Shown in pieces: positions 1 through 5,194 of a stretch of DNA of 9,538 bases. The notes beneath the pieces were generated by a model, which saw nothing but the letters and a program-made list of their open reading frames with translations, was not told the origin of the DNA and searched no databases. The stretch's first letter is position 1; every line of letters starts with the position of its first letter. Source of the stretch: Eggerthellaceae bacterium. Lineage in GTDB: Bacteria > Actinomycetota > Coriobacteriia > Coriobacteriales > Eggerthellaceae. The stretch spans positions 1 through 9,538 of the forward strand of contig DMNP01000024.1 of assembly GCA_003452695.1 (NCBI GenBank), in the 5' to 3' direction. The position numbers and the translations under genes are program-made.

Positions 1-1
1 T

Positions 2-160
2 TTGTGGATGATTCGCGGCATGTCCGGCACGAGCGTGACCGAACCGCGTGCGAGAACCTCGACTATGCGTTGGCTTACTGTCATTCACGTGGAGGAGGGC
101 AAGACCGTCGAGCTTTCCACCACGGGCCTGCCCGAGACGGCCGATGCCGTGGGGAAGTAG
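2..160 (+). CDS. 3' end of an unidentified protein (5' truncated by window)
   Basis: An open frame enters from the left edge and stops at TAG 158-160, giving about 52 C-terminal residues. It begins LWMIRGMSG and ends with a strand-like, acidic stretch IHVEEGKTVELSTTGLPETA followed by DAVGK. Third codon positions are mostly G or C, as in the neighbouring genes, which favours real coding. Other frames here give Arg/His-rich, low-quality translations. I do not recognise the family and assign no function. Eleven bases after the stop lies a weak GC hairpin (TGGGC 171-175 / GCCCA 182-186) without a U tract, so termination here is uncertain. The following gene starts 227 bp downstream with its own apparent promoter, so it is probably a separate unit. 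The main doubt is whether so short a fragment is coding at all. Confidence 0.42.
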   Translation: MWMIRGMSGTSVTEPRARTSTMRWLTVIHVEEGKTVELSTTGLPETADAVGK

Positions 161-309
161 CGCGCAAGCCTGGGCGGCCCGGCCCAATGCGGGCAAACGG
201 ATTGATTTGGAGAACGGTTCAGTACTACCCGCTCGCGTCCAAGGGCCAGGAGAGGAGGGCGGACGGGCCGAAACCAGTAACTTCACGGGCCGTGCGCGTT
301 TTCTATGTC

Positions 310-342
310 CTAATTTAAATATTAGACGAAGTCGCATACAAT
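310..342 (+). promoter_or_regulatory. candidate promoter with AT-rich palindrome over the -35
   Basis: TTTAAA (314-319) and TACAAT (337-342) are separated by 17 bp and give a reasonable sigma-70-type promoter for the GTPase gene, with a leader of about 38 nt. The -35 sits inside the dyad CTAATTTAAATATTAG (310-325), which has 5-bp outer arms. This AT-rich patch stands out from its GC-rich surroundings. A palindrome over a -35 fits a repressor operator (for example ArsR/SmtB- or Fur/Zur-like), but no regulator can be named from sequence. Confidence 0.4.
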
Positions 343-387
343 TGAGTGCGCGATAACGAGTCCTGCGAATGGGCAAGGAAGGGTTGA

Positions 388-1527
388 ATGAAGACGAAGT
401 ACATGATTGTCAGCGGCTTTCTGGGAGCGGGCAAGACCACGACCATGATAGCGCTGGCGCGTGCGGTGAATGCACGATACCAGAAGGAAGGCGAGCCGAG
501 CCACGTAGCCGTCATCGCCAACGACCTGGGTGCAAAGAACCTGGTCGATGCCGACTACACGCGCACGGCCGACGTGCCCATCGACGAAATTGCCGGCGAT
601 TGCATCTGCTATGTTACCGAGGACCTGGTCTATCACATAAACCGCCTGGCCGATGCCGGGGCGGGCGTCGTGGTCTCCGACATACCGGGCTGCGGAGTGG
701 GGGCGCTTAACCACGTGTACGTGAAGCTGAAGCAGGACTATCCCGGCAAATACGACCTGTTGCCGCTCGTGTGCCTGGTCGATCCCATTCGCCTGCGCAT
801 GATATTGCCGCAGGAAGAGGACATAAACCTGCCCGAGGAAATGCGCTTTCTGCTGAACGCGCAACTGGCCGAGGCCGACCTGATCGTGCTGAACAAGTGC
901 GACCTCATCGACGATGCCGAGCGCGAGGCCGACCTGGCCTTCATCCGCAAGGCCTATCCGGATATCCCCGCCATGAGCATATCGGCCCGCACGGGCCAGG
1001 GCATACCGGAGCTCGCGGAATACCTGCTCGCGCACGAGGCGCAAGCCGAGCCGCGCGACCTGGGCACCGATTCCGAGGAATTCGACGCCGCCGAAGCGCA
1101 GATGTGCTGGTACAACCGGCGCTTCTTCGCCGAAGAGCGCTCGGGTGCAAACATCGACTTCAACCAGGTGGTCGAAGACTTCATGGAAGCCATCCGCGAA
1201 GGGCTCATCGAAGCCAAGCGCAACGTTCCTCACCTGAAGCTTTTCGCTGCAGGCGAGGGCGACGACTTCGTGAAATGCTCCATCGTGGGCGTGGATTACG
1301 ACTTGGAATTCGAGCGCAAGCTGGAACGCGGCTACTCGGGCATCGCCATCGTCGTGAACGCGCGCGCCACGTGCGAATCCGACACGTTCGGCGACATTGT
1401 GGAAGACGCGATGGACGCCATAAAGGCCGAGCACAACCTGAAGTGCCGCGTCATCTTCACCGAATGCTTCGGATTTGCCGACGAGGGGCGCCGAAACGGC
1501 GGCAGGGCATCGCGCTATGATGGGTGA
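388..1527 (+). CDS. G3E-family (COG0523, CobW/P47K-like) GTPase
   Basis: This 379-residue protein has a P-loop GTPase domain at the N-terminus: Walker A GFLGAGKTT at residues 10-18, the NKCD guanine-specificity motif at 169-172 and SAR at 199-201. That places it in the G3E group, whose members load metals or service cobalamin and other cofactors. Two motifs are atypical. The usual GCxCC metal site reads DCICY (residues 71-75), so the third cysteine is missing. The Walker B/switch region, usually E-S/T-SG, reads SDIPGCG (97-103) and supplies another Cys. The region after ~235 does not look like a standard CobW C-terminal domain to me; it ends in an alpha/beta segment around residues 319-362 containing Cys329, Cys353 and Cys360. 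The start at 388 follows AAGGAAGGG at good spacing. It sits upstream of an arsenic gene, so metal or cofactor delivery is plausible but inferred; a corrinoid-system chaperone is an alternative. Confidence 0.85.
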   Translation: MKTKYMIVSGFLGAGKTTTMIALARAVNARYQKEGEPSHVAVIANDLGAKNLVDADYTRTADVPIDEIAGDCICYVTEDLVYHINRLADAGAGVVVSDIPGCGVGALNHVYVKLKQDYPGKYDLLPLVCLVDPIRLRMILPQEEDINLPEEMRFLLNAQLAEADLIVLNKCDLIDDAEREADLAFIRKAYPDIPAMSISARTGQGIPELAEYLLAHEAQAEPRDLGTDSEEFDAAEAQMCWYNRRFFAEERSGANIDFNQVVEDFMEAIREGLIEAKRNVPHLKLFAAGEGDDFVKCSIVGVDYDLEFERKLERGYSGIAIVVNARATCESDTFGDIVEDAMDAIKAEHNLKCRVIFTECFGFADEGRRNGGRASRYDG

Positions 1528-1547
1528 AGCAGGTGGCGAAGGAGCGC

Positions 1548-1576
1548 TCGTCAATGGTTCCCCGATATGCTATACC
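1548..1576 (+). promoter_or_regulatory. candidate extended -10 promoter into the structured spacer
   Basis: TCGTCA (1548-1553), a 17-bp gap and TGC-TATACC (1568-1576, with the TG of an extended -10) suggest transcription starting near 1583. It lies 21 bp past the GTPase stop codon. The RNA would run into the hairpin at 1640-1667, either ending there as a short RNA or continuing into the arsM-arsS gene. The match is moderate and the call rests partly on its symmetry with the minus-strand promoter at 1838-1846. Confidence 0.3.
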
Positions 1577-1582
1577 GCTAAC

Positions 1583-1667
1583 TCCGGCAAAGCCCGTTCC
1601 TTGTGAGTGGAGCACGGGCGGCGCAGGTTTACACGATGCGAAGAGGCCGACTAGCTTCGGCCTCTTC
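1583..1667 (+). ncRNA. possible short antisense-type RNA opposite a small-peptide mRNA
   Basis: If the promoter at 1548-1576 is used and the hairpin at 1640-1667 terminates, an RNA of about 85 nt results. It would contain GGGCGGCGC (1616-1624), which is exactly complementary to GCGCCGCCC just upstream of the CTG start of the minus-strand peptide mRNA (plus positions 1779-1787). It would also overlap the 3' end of that mRNA in the shared hairpin. This is the pairing logic of an antitoxin RNA, but the RNA itself is inferred and unproven. It could equally be the 5' part of the arsM-arsS leader. Confidence 0.22.
1640..1667. terminator. strong 11-bp hairpin, possibly a bidirectional terminator
   Basis: GAAGAGGCCGA (1640-1650) and TCGGCCTCTTC (1657-1667) form a perfect 11-bp stem with a CTAGCT loop. 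On the + strand it is followed by a pyrimidine-rich but U-poor tail; on the - strand there is no U tract. The stop codon of the minus-strand small ORF (1651-1653) lies in the loop, so the stem sits at the end of that mRNA. It could end the GTPase transcript, the minus-strand mRNA or both, or act as an attenuator ahead of arsM-arsS. Confidence 0.45.
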
Positions 1668-1779
1668 GGCTTCTCCCTTCGTCATCCGATTGCATGCGTT
1701 TTTTCATCTCTCGCCAGACTTCCAATGCGAAGCCTGCTATGGTGGCGACTGCTGCAGCAGCGAAGGGGTAATCGAACAG
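1651..1779 (-). CDS. small single-helix membrane peptide, Fst/Ldr-like toxin candidate
   Basis: On the minus strand an SD-like GAAAGGAG is followed after 7 nt by CTG (plus 1779-1777), opening a 42-codon frame that ends at 1651. The peptide starts (M/L)FDYPF, continues with a ~16-residue hydrophobic helix (AAAAVATIAGFALEVW), then a basic stretch REMKKRMQ and a charged tail SDDEGRSRRGRS. Type I toxins of the Fst/Ldr group have the same plan: a short N-terminus, one helix with a Gly near its end, then charged residues. An in-frame ATG at 1839 would give 62 residues, but it overlaps the -10 and has no SD. The CTG start is unusual and is the chief weakness. A hairpin surrounds the SD. Alternatives are an unrelated regulatory small protein or chance. 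Similarity was judged by eye only. Confidence 0.38.
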   Translation of the reverse strand: MFDYPFAAAAVATIAGFALEVWREMKKRMQSDDEGRSRRGRS

Positions 1780-1810
1780 GGCGGCGCTCCTTTCAGAAGA
1801 TGCGCCGCCC
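1779..1810 (-). promoter_or_regulatory. hairpin enclosing the SD of the minus-strand small ORF
   Basis: GGGCGGCGC (1779-1787) and GCGCCGCCC (1802-1810) form a perfect 9-bp all-GC stem around a 14-nt loop. Read on the minus strand, the loop carries AAAGGA of the SD, and the CTG start begins at the last base of the 3' arm. Such a stem at the start codon would limit ribosome access, as reported for upstream helices in type I toxin mRNAs. A third copy of GGGCGGCGC occurs at 1616-1624. Confidence 0.45.
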
Positions 1811-1837
1811 GCTTTCGGACTTTGCCAGCGTGCGAGC

Positions 1838-1846
1838 ATTGTATCA
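1838..1846 (-). promoter_or_regulatory. extended -10 promoter candidate on the minus strand
   Basis: The minus strand reads TGATACAAT here, an extended -10 (TGn plus TACAAT, 5 of 6 to consensus). No good -35 is seen, which extended -10 promoters can tolerate. Transcription would start near 1831, just before GGCAAAGTCCG (plus 1826-1816), and run through the SD hairpin and the small ORF to the hairpin at 1640-1667. Confidence 0.35.
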
Positions 1847-1890
1847 TGGAATCAAACATTAGTACGAAATTACGCATCGATAGAGGACCT

Positions 1891-3942
1891 ATGCAATTGA
1901 CGACGATTCACGATGAAGTGCGGGAATACTACGGGCGCACGCTGGGCGGGTCGGAGGACCTGCATACCGATGCGCCGCATTGCGAGGCCGTGGCGCCGCC
2001 GCGCTACGTGCTGGACGTCATGCCGCTCATCGCCGACGAGATAATCGCGCGGTTCTACGGCTGCGGCAGCCCCATTCCGCCGGCGCTCGAAGGCTGCACG
2101 GTGCTCGACTTGGGATGCGGCACCGGACGCGACGTGTACGTGCTGTCAAAGCTGGTCGGCCCGAACGGGCGGGTGATCGGGGTGGACATGACCCCCGAAC
2201 AGCTGGAAGTTGCCCAGCGCTACCGGCAGGAACAGGCCGAGCGCTTCGGATTCGCGGAATCGAACGTGGAGTTTCGCCTGGGCTACATCGAGGACCTTGC
2301 GGCCATCGGCATCGAGGACGAATCCATCGACCTCGTGGTGTCGAACTGCGTCGTGAACCTGTCGCCGTTCAAGGAGCTGGTCATGTCGGAGGTCTTCCGC
2401 GTGCTGAAACCTGGCGGCGAGCTGTACTTCAGCGACGTGTACGCCAGCCGCCGGTTGCCCGAAGAGCTGCGCGACGACCCCATCCTGCACAGCGAGTGCC
2501 TGGGCGGGGCCACCTACGCCGAGGACTTCCGGCAGCTCATGCGCCGGTGCGGCTGGCCGCACGTGGTGTGGACCGTCGACGACCCCATGAACGTGGGCGA
2601 TCTGGCCATACAGACGCGCGTGGGCTTCACCAGCTTCCGCAGCCGCACGATTCGCGCCATCAAATGCGACGGGCTGGAAGAGACCGAGGAGGATTACGGG
2701 CAGCATGCCACCTATCGGGGCGGCATGCCCGAAATGCCCCGCTACTTCGATTTCGACAGCGACCTGCGCTTCGTGAAGGGAAAGCCCCGCGCCGTCAGCG
2801 GGAACACGGCGCGCATGCTGCTGGCATCGCGCTACGGCAGCTACTTCGACGTGTCCGAGGCGCGCCCGCATCGCGGCGCCTTCAATGCCGAGCGCGCCCA
2901 GCAGGCGCTGGAGGTCCGGGCGGGCAGGCGCGCCGTGGACCTCCGCATGCTTCAGGATGCCTACGACCGCGCTGATTACCTGACCTTCGAAGAGCGCGTG
3001 GGACAGCCTTCGCTGTTGCAGACCAGCCCGCATCAGAGCACCATGCAGGTGAACCTAACCTATGCCTGCAACCTGGCGTGTCGCCACTGCTATCTGGAAT
3101 GCACGCCCAAAAGCGCCGAGGCCATGTCGCGCGGGACGCTGGAGAAGTGCCTTCGCGCGTTCGAGGCAGGCGATTTCGAGGTAATGGACATAACGGGTGG
3201 AAGCCCCGAGCTCCATCCGGACTTCGAATGGTTCTTGCGCGAATCCGCCCAGCTCGGAGAGGTTATCGTGCGCTCGAACCTGACGCTCGAGCAGCAGCCG
3301 GAATACCGGCGTTTCCTGGACGTGTTCGCGGAAGTGGGGCCGCAGGTCGTGGGCTCGCTTCCGTTCTACGACCCCAAGGGCACGGCAAGCCAACGGGGGC
3401 AGCGGGTCTTCGAGCGCGCCATCGCGACCATCCGCGCCCTGAACGAGCGCGGGTACGGCAGGGGCGGCTCACTGAAGCTGGACCTGGTCTACAACGTGGC
3501 GGGTCCCTTCCTGCCGCTTCCGCAGGACATGATAGAGGCGCAGTACCGCAAGGTGCTCGAGCGCGAGTATGGCGTGGCCTTCGACGGCCTGTTCGCGTTC
3601 AACAACTGGGCGTGCGGCCGCTTTGCAGCCGACTTGCTGGACATGGGCATGTTCGACGACTACCTGGCGCTTCTGGCCGACAACTTCAACGCGCTGGCCA
3701 TAACGCGGCTGATGTGCCGCGACATGGTGAACGTGGACTACGACGGACGCCTGTACGATTGCGAGCCCAACCATGTGCTCGGCCTGCCCATCCAGGTGCC
3801 AGACGGTGCGGGCGCGCAGCGCGATGCGACTGTCGACGATCTTCTTGCAGGCCAGTTGCCGCAGCGCCATGTGCGCACGAACCCGTTGTGCTACAGCTGC
3901 TCGGCCGGGTTCGGCAGCTCCTGCGGCGGCGCCCTCGTGTAG
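1891..3942 (+). CDS. arsM-arsS: fused ArsM arsenite methyltransferase - ArsS arsenosugar radical SAM enzyme
   Basis: The product is a 683-residue two-domain protein. Residues ~1-335 are ArsM: SAM-binding VLDLGCGTG (71-79) and four cysteines in ArsM contexts, C31, C58 (FYGCG), C153 (SNCVVN) and C203 (HSECLGG), the As(III)-binding set of the family. Residues ~336-375 are a charged linker. Residues ~380-683 are the radical SAM protein ArsS, with a 4Fe-4S motif CNLACRHC (393-400), DITGGSPEL (433-441), NLTLE (463-467), SLPFYD (489-494) and a Cys-rich end (C609, C624, C667, C670, C678; GSSCGG). ArsM methylates arsenite using SAM; ArsS is known to couple dimethylarsenite to the 5'-deoxyadenosyl group of SAM, beginning arsenosugar synthesis. 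The usual arsM and arsS are separate adjacent genes. The start at 1891 follows AGAGG and aligns with the ArsM N-terminus (IHDEVREYYG); upstream in-frame starts at 1603 and 1846 lack support. mtnA follows 63 bp later. Confidence 0.9.
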   Translation: MQLTTIHDEVREYYGRTLGGSEDLHTDAPHCEAVAPPRYVLDVMPLIADEIIARFYGCGSPIPPALEGCTVLDLGCGTGRDVYVLSKLVGPNGRVIGVDMTPEQLEVAQRYRQEQAERFGFAESNVEFRLGYIEDLAAIGIEDESIDLVVSNCVVNLSPFKELVMSEVFRVLKPGGELYFSDVYASRRLPEELRDDPILHSECLGGATYAEDFRQLMRRCGWPHVVWTVDDPMNVGDLAIQTRVGFTSFRSRTIRAIKCDGLEETEEDYGQHATYRGGMPEMPRYFDFDSDLRFVKGKPRAVSGNTARMLLASRYGSYFDVSEARPHRGAFNAERAQQALEVRAGRRAVDLRMLQDAYDRADYLTFEERVGQPSLLQTSPHQSTMQVNLTYACNLACRHCYLECTPKSAEAMSRGTLEKCLRAFEAGDFEVMDITGGSPELHPDFEWFLRESAQLGEVIVRSNLTLEQQPEYRRFLDVFAEVGPQVVGSLPFYDPKGTASQRGQRVFERAIATIRALNERGYGRGGSLKLDLVYNVAGPFLPLPQDMIEAQYRKVLEREYGVAFDGLFAFNNWACGRFAADLLDMGMFDDYLALLADNFNALAITRLMCRDMVNVDYDGRLYDCEPNHVLGLPIQVPDGAGAQRDATVDDLLAGQLPQRHVRTNPLCYSCSAGFGSSCGGALV

Positions 3943-4005
3943 CGGGCGCGTGGAATCAAACGCGGCATCGGGCATCCGATGCGCGAGACGCTAGAAAGGC
4001 ATCCG

Positions 4006-5016
4006 ATGAATCTGAACCTAGACAACTTGCCGAAATCCGTGGAACTCGGGCGCGACGGGTCCGGATTGCTGTTCTCCTACCTTGACGAGCGCCTGTTGCC
4101 CGGCCAGGTGAAGATATGCGCGACACGCGACTGGCGCGCGGTGGTGCAGGCCGTGAAGACGCTTGCCGTTCGGGGGGCGCCCGCCATCGGCCTGGCGGGC
4201 GCAAGCGCGCTTGCACTCTGGGCGGACGGCGCTTCTGACCTGGAAGGCCTGGACGCTGCCGCCGGGCACATAGCGAGTGCACGGCCGACTGCGGTGAACC
4301 TGCGATGGGCCGTGGACCGCGCGCTGGCCGCAGTTCGCGGCCGGGGCTGCACGACGGCGTCGCAGGCCGCTTGCGTGCTCTTCGAGCTCGTGCGCGACAT
4401 GCAGGATGAAGACGAAGCGTGCAACCGGGCGATCGGTGCGCATGGGGCGGCCCTGCTCGGGCCTGATTCCCGCATCCTCACGCATTGCAACGCCGGTAGC
4501 CTGGGCACGTATTTCTACGGCACGGCGCTCGGCATCGTGTATGCGGCAGCCGAACGGGGAAAGGTGCAGCGCGTCTATGCCGACGAGACGCGTCCCGTGG
4601 GGCAGGGCGCGCGCCTTACCGTCTGGGAGCTTTCCCGTGTCGGCATTCCCACGACGCTCATCTGCGACAACATGGCGGCAAGCCTGATGGCCGCCGGTTC
4701 GGTCGATGCCGTCGTGGTGGGCGCCGACCGCATTGCGGCAAACGGCGACACCGCCAACAAGATAGGAACCTATGGCGTGGCCATCCTGGCGCACGCGCAC
4801 GGCATCCCCTTCTACGTGGCGGCGCCCACGTCCACCATCGACCGCTCCATCCCCGATGGCTCGCATATCGTCATCGAACAGCGCGATGCCCGCGAAGTGC
4901 TTCCCGATCCCATAGACGGCGTGGACGTGTGGAACCCCGCCTTCGACGTCACCCCCGCACGCTACATCACCAAGATAATCACCGAGCAGGGCGTCTTCGA
5001 TCCGGACTGCCTGTAG
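4006..5016 (+). CDS. mtnA: S-methyl-5-thioribose-1-phosphate isomerase
   Basis: MtnA converts 5-methylthioribose-1-phosphate to 5-methylthioribulose-1-phosphate in the methionine salvage pathway. In organisms with the DHAP shunt it also isomerises 5-deoxyribose-1-phosphate from 5'-deoxyadenosine. The 336-residue length is typical. Family signatures are TLAVRGAPAIGLAGA (52-66), LTHCNAGSLGT (158-168) with the catalytic Cys161, ADETRPVGQGARLT (192-205), GADRIAANGD (239-248) with the catalytic Asp241, and NKIGTYGVA (251-259). The start at 4006 has AGAAAGG six bases upstream; the earlier in-frame ATG at 3979 would add nine residues without an SD. The 63-bp gap to arsM-arsS and the lack of a clear promoter or terminator between them suggest co-transcription. 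No nucleosidase, kinase, phosphorylase or aldolase partner is present in the window, so the pathway cannot be completed here. Confidence 0.95.
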   Translation: MNLNLDNLPKSVELGRDGSGLLFSYLDERLLPGQVKICATRDWRAVVQAVKTLAVRGAPAIGLAGASALALWADGASDLEGLDAAAGHIASARPTAVNLRWAVDRALAAVRGRGCTTASQAACVLFELVRDMQDEDEACNRAIGAHGAALLGPDSRILTHCNAGSLGTYFYGTALGIVYAAAERGKVQRVYADETRPVGQGARLTVWELSRVGIPTTLICDNMAASLMAAGSVDAVVVGADRIAANGDTANKIGTYGVAILAHAHGIPFYVAAPTSTIDRSIPDGSHIVIEQRDAREVLPDPIDGVDVWNPAFDVTPARYITKIITEQGVFDPDCL

Positions 5017-5076
5017 CGCCGGGATGGTCGGTGCGGCCATGCGCCAATGAACGGCCGGGATTCTTGGAGAGAGGTC

Positions 5077-5127
5077 TTCCTTTTCGTTACTGCCCCTGGC
5101 CTGGCCATGGGCAGTAATTCCTTTTCG
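5077..5127 (+). terminator. hairpin terminator after mtnA, flanked by 10-bp direct repeats
   Basis: TTACTGCCC (5087-5095) and GGGCAGTAA (5109-5117) form a perfect 9-bp stem, with a further TGG/CCA pairing possible inside. The tail TTCCTTTTCG (5118-5127) is U-rich enough for an intrinsic terminator of the arsM-arsS-mtnA unit. Oddly, the same ten bases TTCCTTTTCG also stand directly before the stem (5077-5086), so the 31-bp hairpin is bracketed exactly by direct repeats, like a small insertion with a target duplication. Confidence 0.55.
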
Positions 5128-5180
5128 GCCTTCGATATCCATTTTTCGGCGTCGTCTCGTCCCGGGCGGTCGCGATGCTC

Positions 5181-5186
5181 TATAAT
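5181..5186 (+). promoter_or_regulatory. -10 box of azlC, probable leaderless transcript
   Basis: A perfect TATAAT lies 8 bp before the GTG start at 5195, so the transcript would begin at or within a few bases of the start codon. No SD precedes GTG and no good -35 is visible. This arrangement is typical of leaderless mRNAs, which are common in Actinobacteria. Confidence 0.6.
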
Positions 5187-5194
5187 CGCTCTTC

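Noticed and set aside
161..387. Cobalamin or other riboswitch before the G3E GTPase
   Set aside because: No B12-box-like core or other known aptamer signature could be recognised; only short GC repeats (ACGGGCCG at 263 and 285) and a weak hairpin.
322..1554. Long minus-strand ORF opposite the GTPase
   Set aside because: It mirrors a well-supported + strand gene in high-GC DNA, with a His/Val/Gln-rich shadow translation and no family motifs.
1524..1862. 112-residue + strand ORF overlapping the end of the GTPase gene
   Set aside because: No SD, an Arg/Leu/Trp-rich unstructured translation, and it runs through repeats and hairpins; most likely a chance frame.
1603..1890. N-terminal extension of the arsM-arsS frame (starts at 1603 or 1846)
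   Set aside because: The extra residues have no family match, cross a strong hairpin and a putative opposite gene, and lack an SD; the ATG at 1891 has AGAGG and fits the ArsM N-terminus.
3700..3942. Selenocysteine (UGA) in the ArsS part
   Set aside because: Some ArsS proteins are selenoproteins, but here the frame is open to a TAG and the relevant positions are ordinary Cys codons.
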